Position numbers and translations under genes: made by a program. From positions 3,224,001 through 3,288,000 of the forward strand of contig NZ_CP011339.1 of NCBI RefSeq assembly GCF_001264245.1: 64,000 bases of DNA. The letters run 5' to 3'. Below are positions 16,086 through 26,437 of the stretch, piece by piece; the first letter of the stretch is position 1; each line of letters begins with the position of its first letter. This DNA is from Microcystis panniformis FACHB-1757 (GTDB lineage Bacteria > Cyanobacteriota > Cyanobacteriia > Cyanobacteriales > Microcystaceae). The notes under the pieces were generated by a model. It had not been told where the DNA came from, searched no databases, and worked only from the letters and a program-made list of their open reading frames with translations.

Positions 16086-17359
16086 CTGACAGGGGGACAA
16101 GCAAGCTGAAAAGCTTATGTAGCATGGAATACAGATACAGATTCAAAAAAAAGATAAGTCATATATAGTAAATATAGCCTAGATAACGAAAATGATAAGT
16201 GAACTATACCAGAAAGTCTTAGAGAATGAACTGGGGCGAGCCAGATATCTACTGTTGTTAATGATAGTTGGAACCTGGCAAATACTAAAGCAAGCAAAGT
16301 TAGAGATATTAGCAGAAGCACTACCAATACCAATCCTGTTTGAGAGTCGGAGAAAAAAACTAAAAAGATTTTTAAAGCTGGAAATTCTGAATATTGAAAA
16401 AATCTGGTTTGTCTGCCTAAAAGAGATGTTAAAACAGCAGGAGAGATTCACAATAAAAGGATTAGTATATATTGCCATAGACCGGACGAGTTGGGGAGCA
16501 ATAAATATCTTGATGGTGAGTCTAATTTATGACAAGAGAGCCATCCCAATCTATTGGGAGATATTAGATAAAAAAGGAAGTAGTAACCTCGAAGAACAGC
16601 AGCGAGTATTGGGGAAAATATTGACGGTGCTATCAGGTCATAAAATAGTGGTGTTAGGAGATAGAGAATTTTGCTCGGTCAGTCTTGGAAAGTGGCTTCA
16701 GAAGCAGAGTTTGTACTTTTGCTTAAGACAAAAACAAAGTACAAATGTGAAGACAAAAGAAGGAATTTATCAAGAAATGAGAGAGTTAGGTTTAAGTCCA
16801 GGAACTAAACTATTTTTGAATGATGTCAATATGACAAAAGAGCAGGGATTTGGCTCGTTTAACTTAGCTGGTAAGTGGAAAAAACCTATCGGGGTTTTAA
16901 AACAAAAGAACCTTGGTATATTCTGACTAACTTTGGAGATTTAGAGACGGCAATAATTGCCGATCAAAAAAGATTTGATATTGAGGAGATGTTTCGAGAT
17001 TTTAAGTCGGGAGGCTATAGCTTAGAAGGTTCTCAATTAGCCCCGCAATACTTATCAAAGCTGATAATTGTTATAGCTATCGCCTATACAAGTGCCACAA
17101 TGCAAGGTAAAAAAATTCAGGATATGGGAATCCAAAAATATGTCACAAGACCTGAAAAAAGATATAAAGGTCAACGCAGACACAGCAGTTTTTATGTGGG
17201 TCAACATCTCTATCATTGGCTACAGCTACATCAAATGTTCCCAAAAAATATAGAAGAGCTAATGCAAATTAGCCGCTATCGGTTGAAGGATTACATCAAA
17301 GGACAAAGAGCGATATCGCTTGCCCTATCTACCTTCTAGCTCGCTTGTCCCCCTCTCAG
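16086..17359 (+). mobile_element. IS4-like element, complete copy with 9-bp target duplication
   Basis: 1274 bp between CTGACAGGGGGACAAGC (start) and the complement of CTGAGAGGGGGACAAGC (end). ATTTTTGAC is directly repeated at 16077-16085 and 17360-17368, so this is a fresh, unrearranged insertion and defines the element boundaries for the other copies. Confidence 0.92.
16192..17339 (+). pseudogene. IS4-family transposase, frameshifted copy
   Basis: Nearly identical to the copy at 12.2-13.4 kb, here on the plus strand. Catalytic motifs: IDRTSW, GDREF and EEMFRDFKSGG. The frame breaks after GKWKK in a six-A run; joining by -1 gives KWKKTYRGFKTKEPWY and a 382-residue protein. Because this copy has intact ends and a perfect target duplication yet the same break, either frameshifting is used for expression or the element was mobilised in trans. 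Confidence 0.85.
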
Positions 17360-17373
17360 ATTTTTGACTGCTT

Positions 17374-18328
17374 GGTAATGATTCGGTAGTAGTGGTGTAG
17401 CTCTCTTGCTTACCTGGTATGAATTGTGTAAAATATTTATTAATAAAAATAATTGGAACCCGCTCAGTCTTTAAACCTCTAGCTTGCTCATGACTTTTAT
17501 GATAAATATCTTTTTCTGGCTCCTGTCTGGCTTACTCAAATATCAGTCTAGCACCGAACAAAGTCCCCCCCCTAGTTCACCTCTATTCCCCTGTCAAGCG
17601 TTGTGGTTCTCACCATAGGATCAAGAATGGTTCTATTCCTAAGGGAAAACCCAAACGTCAAGGTAAAGAATGTGGTCGTCAGTTTGTGATCAATCCCACT
17701 AATAAAACCGTCTCTGACGAAACCAAGCAATTAATTGATAAACTCTTGCTCGAACGAATTTCCTTGCGAGGAATTGCTAGAGTAACAGGGGTAAGTTGGT
17801 GATGGTAACAAAATTATGTCAACAATAAACTGGCGGCTGTTCCCCGTCAAATAAAGGTTTCGGACAAACCAAAAGGTAAATTGGTTATAGAATGTGATGA
17901 AATGTGGTCTTTGGTTTTTTCTAAGACGATAAAAGTCTATATTTGGCGGTTAATTGATAGAAATACAAGAGAAATTATTGGTTGCTATGCGCGGAGATAG
18001 GAGTCGTCAATCAGCCAAAAAACTTTGGGCTAGTTTACCAGGCGTTTACCGACAATGTGCAGTTGCTTACACAGACTTTTGGGAGTCATATAAGACAGTA
18101 ATTCCCAGTAAACGTCATCGACCAGTCGGTCAAGAAACTGGTCAAACTAATCATATTGAAAGATTAAATAATACCTTTCGACAAAGGATTTCTCGGCTGG
18201 TGAGAGAGAGTCTATCTTTCTCTAAAAAAATGGAGAATCACGTTGGGGCTGTTTGGTATTTTATCCATGACTACAATGCACAGCAAAGCAAAGGATTAAG
18301 CCGCCATCACTACTACCGAATCACCACC
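17374..18328 (+). mobile_element. IS1-family element (degenerate)
   Basis: About 955 bp between GGTAATGATTCGGTAGTAGT (17374) and the complement of GGTGGTGATTCGGTAGTAGT (ending 18328). It holds a broken IS1-type transposase. No matching target duplication was found, so one flank was probably lost after insertion. Confidence 0.75.
17584..18328 (+). pseudogene. IS1-family transposase pseudogene
   Basis: The N-terminal zinc-finger/HTH half reads RCGSHHRIKNGSIPKGKPKR and SLRGIARVTGVSW, then a TGA and TAA interrupt it. The catalytic half has IECDEMWSLV (first Asp), VAYTDFWESY (second Asp) and TNHIERLNNTFRQRISRLVR (Glu block) as in the IS1/InsB family. A one-base insertion near 17990 shifts the frame. 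The last frame runs through the right end into a PglZ remnant, producing a chimeric reading frame that is not a real fusion protein. Confidence 0.8.
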
Positions 18329-18877
18329 AAAAAATTTAAAGCACAACAGATCGGTTTAACGGGAGAACTAGAAATCCAAATTCCCAAATCTATTAGTCGT
18401 TTACGAATCCAAGGATCGGGAAGTCGTTTTGTTCATGGTGGCGCAAGTTTACAGGAAATTATTATTCCCATTGTTAAAGTCAATAAAAAAAGACGAGGGG
18501 ATCTTTCTACCGTGGAAGTGGAAATTATTCGTAACTCTACCTCAACCATTACATCAGGGCAACTAGCTGTTACTTTTTATCAACAAAAACCCGTCACCGA
18601 TAAAGTTCAACCTCGTAGGCTAAAAGCTGGCATCTATACCCCCATAGGAGAGTTAATTTCTGATCTCCACGAACTGACTTTTGATTCCCCATCGGAAAAT
18701 CCAAGAGAGCGAGAATTTCCAGTAAGATTTATCCTAACCAGTCAAGGGAATAATATCAATAATCAAGAGGTATTATTACGATTAGAAGAAAAACTGACCA
18801 ATACTTCCCATTTTACAGAATATAAATCTGTTTCCTATCCCATCCGTCGTTCCTTTACCGGTGATTTTGATTTTTAA
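18329..18877 (+). pseudogene. pglZ: C-terminal remnant of BREX-type PglZ
   Basis: After the IS1 end the frame continues for about 180 residues: GSGSRFVHGGASLQEIIIPI, VNKKRRGDLSTVEVEIIRN, TSGQLAVTFYQQKPVTDKVQ, RRLKAGIYTPIGELISD, ending RRSFTGDFDF. This is the conserved C-terminal end of PglZ alkaline-phosphatase-superfamily proteins, core components of BREX phage-exclusion systems (knowledge of the family; no search run). Everything N-terminal, including the metal-binding core, is missing and replaced by IS1. No other BREX gene is in the window. Confidence 0.72.
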
Positions 18878-18923
18878 GTACCCACACCCCACACCCCACA
18901 CCCCACGGGAGCATTTTTGGCGA

Positions 18924-19619
18924 TTAATCCTGTTCCTCTAGCCATTTTTGCCAGATATCCGGACGACGTTCCTTCGTGCGCTCCAGTTGTTGTTGATAGC
19001 GCCAATCGGCGATATCCTGATGATTACCCGATCGCAAAACCGGCGGCACTTGCCAACCGCGAAAGACCGGCGGCCGGGTATATTGGGGATAATCCAATAA
19101 ACCTGCCTCAAAACTCTCCAATTTCAACGATTCTGCTTTACCTACCGTCCCGGGTAACAACCGCGTCACCCCGTTAATAATGGCTAAAGCCGGGATTTCC
19201 CCACAAGTTAGGACAAAATCCCCTAAAGATACCTCTCTAGTCACCAAATGCTCACAAACCCGCTCATCTACTCCTTCATAATGCCCACAGATGAGAATTA
19301 ACTGCTGATAACTACTGGCCCAGGTTTTCAGTAAAGCTTGATTGAGAGGTTCCCCCTGGGGAGTCATCAGCACGATCTCCCGGGGTGGTAAAATTGCTAA
19401 AGACTCGATCGCCTCAAAAATTGGCTCTGGTTTTAATAACATTCCTACACCACCACCGTAGGGTTCATCATCGACACGACGGTGTTTATCATGGGCAAAA
19501 TCCCGAAGATTGACCAAATTTACCCTAGCGATGTCGCGTTCGAGAGCTTTTGCCAACAACCCCGACTGCAGCGGTGAAGTAAAAAAATCGGGAAAGAGAG
19601 TAATAATGTCAAACTGCAC
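18924..19619 (-). CDS. trmD: tRNA (guanine-N1)-methyltransferase
   Basis: A 231-residue SPOUT methyltransferase that methylates G37 of tRNAs reading CNN codons, preventing +1 frameshifting. It starts MQFDIITLFPDFF as usual, with KHRRVDDEPYGGGVGMLLKPEP (substrate loop), ICGHYEGVDERV and the trefoil-knot SAM site ISLGDFVLTCGEIPALA-like segment (here VSLGDFVLTCGEIPALAII), then YTRPPVFRG and LRSGNH near the C-terminus. Length is typical. It stands alone, convergent with the PglZ remnant and divergent from cphB. Confidence 0.96.
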   Translation of the reverse strand: MQFDIITLFPDFFTSPLQSGLLAKALERDIARVNLVNLRDFAHDKHRRVDDEPYGGGVGMLLKPEPIFEAIESLAILPPREIVLMTPQGEPLNQALLKTWASSYQQLILICGHYEGVDERVCEHLVTREVSLGDFVLTCGEIPALAIINGVTRLLPGTVGKAESLKLESFEAGLLDYPQYTRPPVFRGWQVPPVLRSGNHQDIADWRYQQQLERTKERRPDIWQKWLEEQD

Positions 19620-19866
19620 GGGGAAAATTAAGGCCTAGACTGGGATAGTGTTTAATGTATCATTTTGTCACGGTTCGATCGGTTAAAATCTTGCTAATTT
19701 TGCGCCAGTCTATCTCGATAACATGATAGACTATGCTGTACTGTCTAGGGTTTTTTCTGGCTCTAGCTTGAGTGATCGAAGTCTAGCCTAGACTAAAAGT
19801 TAACTAACAGTCCGTCATTGCCAGTGGATCGAAGAAAATTGCTAAAATCGCCTCTACTATTGCTTG

Positions 19867-20847
19867 ATGTCCCGAAAAATATTCCTAAACCGCATTTTTT
19901 TCCGTCAACCGCTCAGGGAAAATAACATCAAGATACCTGTACATCTTCCCGAAAAACCTTCCATCCCTAAAAATGTCTATTCGTTCAGTGACATGATCAT
20001 CGAGCTAGAAACCCAACACCACCAAAATCCTACCCCCGTATCTCTCAAAACGGCGATTTTAGTCATTGGAGGTGCCGAGGATAAAGTCCACGGTAAAGAG
20101 ATACTGCATACCTTTTGGAATCGCGCTGGGGGTAGCGAAGCAGTGATCGCTATTGTTCCCTCCGCTTCCAGAGAACCAGTTTTAATCGGCGATCGCTATC
20201 AGAAGATTTTCGAGGAAATGGGGGCAAAATACGTCAAAGTTATCGATATTCGCGATCGTGTGCAGGGAGAAGATGCCCAATTCCAAGCCTACATCGAAGA
20301 GTGTACAGGTGTATTTATGACCGGAGGCGACCAGCTGCGTTTATGCGGTTTGCTCTCCGATACTCCCCTGATGGAAAGAATCAGACAAAGAGTGCAACAG
20401 GGAGAACTAACCCTGGCCGGAACTAGCGCCGGGGCCGCCGTTATGGGTCATCACATGATTGCTGGGGGCAGCAGCGGGGAAGCACCCAATCGGGCCCTAG
20501 TGGACATGGCCATGGGATTAGGTCTCATTCCTGAAGTTATTGTCGATCAACACTTCCACAATCGCAATCGCATGGCCCGGTTAATGAGCGCTATCTCTGG
20601 TTATCCCGAACGTTTAGGAATTGGCATCGATGAGGATACCTGCGCTATGTTTGAACGGGATGGCATGATGACAGTAATCGGCTGCGGTACAGTGACGGTA
20701 ATTGATGCTAGGGAAATGTCCCACACCAACCACCATCACGTCACCGCAAACGAACCCCTGAGTCTGCATAACCTGCGGGTACATATTCTTGCCTACGGTG
20801 ATGGCTATCATCTCAAAAAACAGCAAGTGATCCCTAAATTGGCGTAA
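19867..20847 (+). CDS. cphB: Cyanophycinase
   Basis: A 326-residue serine peptidase (S51 family) that hydrolyses the nitrogen-storage polymer cyanophycin to beta-Asp-Arg dipeptides in the cytoplasm. The nucleophile Ser lies in AGTSAGAAVMG, preceded by VFMTGGDQLRL; DQHFHNRNRMARLM and GIGIDEDTCAMF complete the active site. It has about 55 residues more at the N-terminus than the compact enzyme core, with in-frame later starts possible (for example MIIELETQHHQN). It sits about 107 bases before cphA on the same strand, the usual cyanobacterial order, so degradation and synthesis are encoded together. Confidence 0.95.
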   Translation: MSRKIFLNRIFFRQPLRENNIKIPVHLPEKPSIPKNVYSFSDMIIELETQHHQNPTPVSLKTAILVIGGAEDKVHGKEILHTFWNRAGGSEAVIAIVPSASREPVLIGDRYQKIFEEMGAKYVKVIDIRDRVQGEDAQFQAYIEECTGVFMTGGDQLRLCGLLSDTPLMERIRQRVQQGELTLAGTSAGAAVMGHHMIAGGSSGEAPNRALVDMAMGLGLIPEVIVDQHFHNRNRMARLMSAISGYPERLGIGIDEDTCAMFERDGMMTVIGCGTVTVIDAREMSHTNHHHVTANEPLSLHNLRVHILAYGDGYHLKKQQVIPKLA

Positions 20848-20954
20848 AAAAACTCCTGAAAAACTGTTCACGATGAACAGTTTACCCATCTCGGAAAACC
20901 AGACAATAAAGAACGGCTTCTTTGTGCTTCTCAACAGCGAACACCAGCTACATC

Positions 20955-23587
20955 ATGAAAATTCTCAGAACCCAAACCCTGCGCGGTCCCAACTACTGGA
21001 GTATTCGTCGCGACAAGCTCATTGTTATGCGTCTGGATCTCGAAGATCTCGCAGAGAAGCCATCGAATGAAATCCCCGGCTTTTACGAGGGATTAATCGA
21101 CGTTCTCCCCAGTTTAGTCGAACATTACTGCTCCCCCGGTTATCGCGGCGGTTTCTTTGAACGAGTCCGCACTGGCACTTATATGGGCCATATTATCGAA
21201 CATATCGCCCTAGAATTGCAGGAATTGGCGGGAACTCCCGTCGGGTTTGGTCGCACTAGAAGCACCTCCACCCCCGGAGTCTATAACGTGGTGTTTGAGT
21301 ACGTTGACGAGCAAGCGGGACGTTATGCGGGTCGGGCTGCCGTGCGTTTGTGTCAATCGATTGTCGATACGGGAACCTATCCTAAGGAAGAATTGGCCCA
21401 GGATTTAGCCGATTTACGCGATTTATGCAATAATGCCTCCCTCGGTCCGAGTACCGAAACTATCGTCAAAGAAGCACAAGCTAGAAATATTCCCTGGTTA
21501 CTCCTGAGCGCTCGTGCCATGGTGCAATTGGGCTATGGTGTTCACCAAAAGCGCATTCAAGCCACTTTAAGCAGTTTTTCGGGGATTTTAGCCGTTGAGT
21601 TGGCCTGTGACAAGGAAGGCACGAAAACTATCCTCAAGGATGGTGGGATTCCCGTCCCCCGGGGTACGGTGATTCAATACTTGGATGAGTTGTCAGCGGC
21701 AATCGAGGAAGTGGGAGGATTTCCCATCGTGATTAAACCCCTCGATGGCAACCACGGCCGGGGCATCAGCATCGATGTTAAAACTCAACAGGAAGCAGAG
21801 GAAGCCTATGATCTAGCCAGTGCCGCCTCGAAAACTCGCAGCGTGATCGTAGAAAGGTACTATAAAGGCAGTGATCACCGAATTTTAGTCATAAACGGCA
21901 AAGTCGCCGCCGTGGCCGAACGGATTCCCGCTCACGTCGTCGGTGATGGGCGCTCAACTATAGAAGAATTAATCGAAATTACTAATCAAGATCCCAACCG
22001 GGGTGACGGTCATGCCAACGTTTTAACTAAAATAACTATTGACAAAACCGCCCTTAATGTGCTAGAGAAACAGGGCTATGAATTAACCAGCATTTTAGCC
22101 CACGGAGAGATCGCCTATCTGCGGGCCACGGCTAATTTAAGCACCGGCGGCATCGCCGTGGATCGTACCGACGAAATTCACCCCGAAAACGTCTGGATCG
22201 CCCAAAGAGTGGCAAAATTAATCGGTTTGGACATTGCCGGGATCGATGTGGTCACAGAGGATATCCGCAAACCCCTGAAAGAAGTGGACGGGGTAATCGT
22301 AGAAGTCAACGCCGCCCCCGGTTTTCGGATGCACGTCGCCCCCAGTCGCGGTTTACCCCGCAATATCGCCGCTCCAGTTATCGATATGTTATTCCCCCCG
22401 GGACTCCCAGTCGCGTGCCAATTCTGGCAATTACGGGAACTAACGGCAAAACCACCACTAGCCGCTTAATCTCTCATATTTGCCGGCAAACGGGGAAAGT
22501 AGTCGGATTTACCACGACGGACGGCGTATATATCGATGATTATCTGGTAGAAAAGGGCGATAACACCGGTCCCTACAGTGCCAGTATGATTTTGAAGGAT
22601 CCCACAGTAGAGATTGCTGTGTTGGAAACGGCCCGGGGTGGTATCCTGCGATCGGGTTTAGCCTTTAATCAGTGCGATGTGGGGGTGGTGTTAAATGTGG
22701 CCGCCGACCATTTGGGTATCGGTGATATCGACACCATCGAACAAATGGCGAAGGTAAAAAGCGTTGTGGCCGAGGTGGTTAGCGCCGAGGGTTACGCGGT
22801 TTTAAATGCCGATGACCCCTTGACCGTTAGTATGGCCGAAAAAGTCAAGGGAAGAGTCGCTTATTTTTCCATGAGTCCCGATAACCCGATTATTCACGAC
22901 CATATCCGTCGCGGTGGCATGGCCGCCATTTATGAGAATGGCTATCTGTCGATTCTAGAGGGAGAATGGACGCTGAGAATCGAGGAAGCAGTCAATATTC
23001 CCGTGACTATGCAGGGAATGGCTCCTTTTATGATTGCTAACGCCTTGGCCGCCTGTTTAGCCACTTTTGTGCAGGGTATCGATATCGAGTTAATTCGCCA
23101 AGGGGTGCGGACTTTTAAACCTTCCGTGGCCCAGACCCCCGGCAGGATGAACCTGTTTGACTTGGGACACCATCACGCTTTAATCGATTATGCCCATAAT
23201 CCCGCCGGATACGAAGCCGTCGGCGGTTTTGTCGGCAATTGGTCCGGGGAAAAAGTCGGCGTGGTTGGGGGACCGGGCGATCGACGTGATGATGATTTAA
23301 TTTTACTAGGGAAATTATCGGCCCAAATGTTCGATCGAATTATTGTTAAGGAAGATAACGATACTCGCGGTCGCCGCCGGGGGGAAGTGGCCGATTTAAT
23401 TCTCCGGGGAATTAGCCAAGAAAATCCCAGTTTGCGGCCAGAAGTTATTCTCGATGAAACGGAAGCTTTAGAGAAGGCTTTAAGCACGGTTTCTGAGGGT
23501 GGTTTAGTGGTAATTTTCCCCGAAAGTGTCACCCAGGCGATCGATTTGATCGAAAAACATCGACCCCTGACCGATAATCAGGGTTAG
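20955..23587 (+). CDS. cphA: Cyanophycin synthetase (single-base frameshift)
   Basis: Makes multi-L-arginyl-poly-L-aspartate from Asp and Arg with ATP. Order: N-terminal domain from MKILRTQTLRGPNYWS, ATP-grasp domain (IVIKPLDGNHGRGI ... EVNAAPGFRMHVAP, about 220-475), then a Mur-ligase-like domain with P-loop ITGTNGKTTTSRLI and DYAHNPAGYEA. The two halves are in different frames: around 22400 the sequence encodes FPPG then shifts, and one extra G in the run (GGGG for GGG) restores FPPGTPSRVPILAITGTNGK and a 877-residue protein, the family length. I annotate one gene; the deletion may be a sequencing error or a recent mutation. Confidence 0.92.
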
Positions 23588-23618
23588 AAGTTAGGAAAAA
23601 TAGCTAGAAAATAAAGTA

Positions 23619-26270
23619 GTGCCAATTGTTACTGAGTACGATGGTTTAATCAAAATCAGCCGAAATCCCTATTATGAGACTCGGCTCGGTTCCGCTTATT
23701 TGGGTAATAGCCTGACACTGATGGGGAAGTTGCCGGATGAGAGTGTCGATTTGATTTGTACTTCCCCACCTTTTGCCTTAGTAAGAAAAAAAGAATATGG
23801 CAATGTGGACGCTGATGATTATGTTGAATGGTTTAAAATATTTGCTGGTGAATTTTATCGTATTCTCAAGCCCAAAGGCTCCCTAGTTATAGATATTGGT
23901 GGTAGTTGGCTTAAAGGTTTTCCCGTACGTTCTCTGTATCATTTCGAGTTAGTTATAGAACTTTGTAAACCGAGATTAGCAGGTGGACTAGGTTTTTTTC
24001 TCGCCCAAGAACTTTTTTGGTATAATCCAGCCAAACTTCCTACCCCCGCAGAATGGGTGACAGTCAGGAGGGAACGCGTCAAGGATGCTGTCAATACCGT
24101 TTGGTGGTTATCGAAGGAGCCGCACCCGAAAGCAAACAACAAGAGAGTTTTACGGCCTTATAGCGAGGCAATGAAAAACCTGATTAAAAATGGCTATGAG
24201 GCAAAACTGCGTCCGTCAGGACATGATATTTCTACTAAATTTCAGAATGACCGAGGAGGAGCTATTCCCCCAAATATTATTACTGATTCTATTCAGGAAA
24301 GAGGCGCGTCTATAGGTAGTCCAGTCCTGGGAGAGTTCAACTGGATTTTAGAGAATGATTTAGGGCAGCCAGTAAATGTTATATCTGCTTCTAACACGGC
24401 ATCTAATGATTACTATCAAAGAAGATGTAAGGAAGAAGGGGTGAAACCCCATCCTGCTAGATTTCCGCAAGCTTTACCCGAATTTGTTATTAGTCTCTGT
24501 ACTGAGCCTGGTGATTTAGTTCTCGATCCTTTTGCTGGTTCAAACATGACAGGACGAGTCGCTGAAACCCTTGAGCGTCGTTGGTTAGCGTTTGAATTAA
24601 ATGAAGATTATATGATAGCGTCGCAGTTTCGATTTGAACAAGATGCTCCTTTGGTCGTGGCTCCTATAAAGGATAGAAAAACTCTGAAAGCACGAGCCTT
24701 AGAACTGGCTAAGGATTGTTCTGACAAAAGCTTGACCATGGCTCCTCAAAAACCTTTTGTTCAGTTAGATTTGTTTCCTGCAAGCGATGATAGTATGACA
24801 GACAAAAAAATCATCAGATTTACCTACGGCGACCAGTTTTCTCCTAAGCAATTTCAAGTATCTGAATTAGTACAACTTTGTTCTGATTGTCTTCCTGATC
24901 GTCGGGTGCTTCAGGATGAGATTGCTAAACGTTATTATGCTGGCCATTCCAGCCAAAACGATCTACAGAAAGGAGAGAATCGTGGCAAACTTGCCATGAA
25001 TACATTTCTTTCCCTTCGTGCTTATAAGTTGGTTGAATCAATTGATGGTGATGATTGGCAGTATCGACTCACGGATATCGCTAATGAAATATTAGACAAT
25101 CAACAAGATACTGAGACAGTTTTCTCAATTTTTGCTCGCCATATTCTTGTTAACCTAACTGGAATGTCCCTAATAAAAGCGATAGAAGCAATTAATAGCA
25201 GGGGAGATAAACCCCAGCTAGAAATCATCGCTTACGAACTTCAAGAAATGGGGTATTCACTCTCGACCAATTGTACTTATGTTAGTACCATGAGACAATG
25301 GTTACAAGAAGCTAAAGTCCTGGAGAAAAGTTATGAGATTAACTGGGATCGAGTCTATGATCTATTGGAACTCGATCAAGACTATATTGACGAGCTTTAT
25401 ACTCTTAGTTCCGAACAAAAATATTTTTTACTGGCTATGCTTCAGATGGCGATTACTGAGCTAACCGAGTGGAATAAAATTACCAGATACGCCACCAGTG
25501 TTTATAAAATACGATTCCCCTCGAAATCTTTTGTTCAGGATATTATTCAACCTTTAGTAAAAGTCGGCTTAATTGCAACTGAGAAAACGACTGGTGGACG
25601 AGGAGCGAAACCTAATCTTGTCAAGCTTACCGAGAAATCACAGATGGAACTGTTATCTAGATTATTACAATCTATATCCGATATTACAGAAATCTCCCAA
25701 ACCGAGCTAAATCGAAGTTTTGAAGATGTTGTTAATGACCTAGATAATCCCGACAAACATATTAAAGGTAAAGCTCTTGAACTGCTGGCGATTTGGATGA
25801 TTCGTCTAACCAGTCTTAGATTCACAAAATGGCGGAAAAGAGACTATGAAACTGGACAGGGTGAAGTAGATGTTCTGGCAGCATCAGACCGCTTTGTTTA
25901 TCATCGTTGGCAAATTCAGTGTAAAAATACAAAGCGAGTAGATGTAGAAGTATTAGCCAAAGAAGTTGGTATGACCTTCGTAACAGGGTCTGACGTAGTT
26001 ATGATTGTGACTACTGGTGAATTTACTAGAGACGCTTTTCAGTATGCTTATCGAATGATGGAAGTATCGAGATACTATATGGTGTTGATACAAAAAGAAG
26101 ACATTGATGCAATTAAACAAGATAGAACCAATATTATCAAAATTCTTGATCGTCGTGCAAGGCGTGTGTTCGCCAAGAAAGAGTTGGGCTTAACTGATGA
26201 TACAATTGATGAGATAGAAATTGAAGATAATTCACTGGCAGAGTCATTGGAAGTCTCCGGAGAGGAATAA
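23619..26270 (+). CDS. DNA methyltransferase - restriction endonuclease fusion
   Basis: An 883-residue protein with a GTG start. The N-terminal third is an amino-methyltransferase: motif IV TSPPF at about 48-52 precedes the SAM-binding motif I LDPFAGSNMTGR at about 303-314, the order of the beta class, and TSPPF suggests N4-cytosine or N6-adenine methylation. Residues about 395-720 look like winged-helix and helical linker segments. The C-terminus carries a PD-(D/E)XK, Mrr-like nuclease core: YETGQGEVDVLAAS (about 745-757) and WQIQCKN (about 764-770). I infer a self-contained restriction-modification enzyme. It lies 31 bases after cphA but is unrelated in function. Confidence 0.85.
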   Translation: MPIVTEYDGLIKISRNPYYETRLGSAYLGNSLTLMGKLPDESVDLICTSPPFALVRKKEYGNVDADDYVEWFKIFAGEFYRILKPKGSLVIDIGGSWLKGFPVRSLYHFELVIELCKPRLAGGLGFFLAQELFWYNPAKLPTPAEWVTVRRERVKDAVNTVWWLSKEPHPKANNKRVLRPYSEAMKNLIKNGYEAKLRPSGHDISTKFQNDRGGAIPPNIITDSIQERGASIGSPVLGEFNWILENDLGQPVNVISASNTASNDYYQRRCKEEGVKPHPARFPQALPEFVISLCTEPGDLVLDPFAGSNMTGRVAETLERRWLAFELNEDYMIASQFRFEQDAPLVVAPIKDRKTLKARALELAKDCSDKSLTMAPQKPFVQLDLFPASDDSMTDKKIIRFTYGDQFSPKQFQVSELVQLCSDCLPDRRVLQDEIAKRYYAGHSSQNDLQKGENRGKLAMNTFLSLRAYKLVESIDGDDWQYRLTDIANEILDNQQDTETVFSIFARHILVNLTGMSLIKAIEAINSRGDKPQLEIIAYELQEMGYSLSTNCTYVSTMRQWLQEAKVLEKSYEINWDRVYDLLELDQDYIDELYTLSSEQKYFLLAMLQMAITELTEWNKITRYATSVYKIRFPSKSFVQDIIQPLVKVGLIATEKTTGGRGAKPNLVKLTEKSQMELLSRLLQSISDITEISQTELNRSFEDVVNDLDNPDKHIKGKALELLAIWMIRLTSLRFTKWRKRDYETGQGEVDVLAASDRFVYHRWQIQCKNTKRVDVEVLAKEVGMTFVTGSDVVMIVTTGEFTRDAFQYAYRMMEVSRYYMVLIQKEDIDAIKQDRTNIIKILDRRARRVFAKKELGLTDDTIDEIEIEDNSLAESLEVSGEE

Positions 26271-26437
26271 AATTCCAGAAAATATTCAGCTTGGCATCAG
26301 TTAACGATTTTTAAAAGCTTCGATCGCCGCCGGCAAAGTATAGCTATCTCACCATTGAGATAACTGCTGTAGCTACAGGTCGATCGCTAACTGTTTACTC
26401 TCATCTTAACCAAATTCTTAAATCTTACTGAAATCGT

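Noticed and set aside
17954..18877. Single transposase-PglZ fusion protein
   Set aside because: The join lies exactly at the IS1 right end and the transposase half is itself frameshifted, so this is a chance in-frame chimera, not a functional fusion.
22415..23587. Separate Mur-ligase gene downstream of a truncated cphA
   Set aside because: The frame continues the standard CphA sequence after a one-base deletion; no independent start signal.
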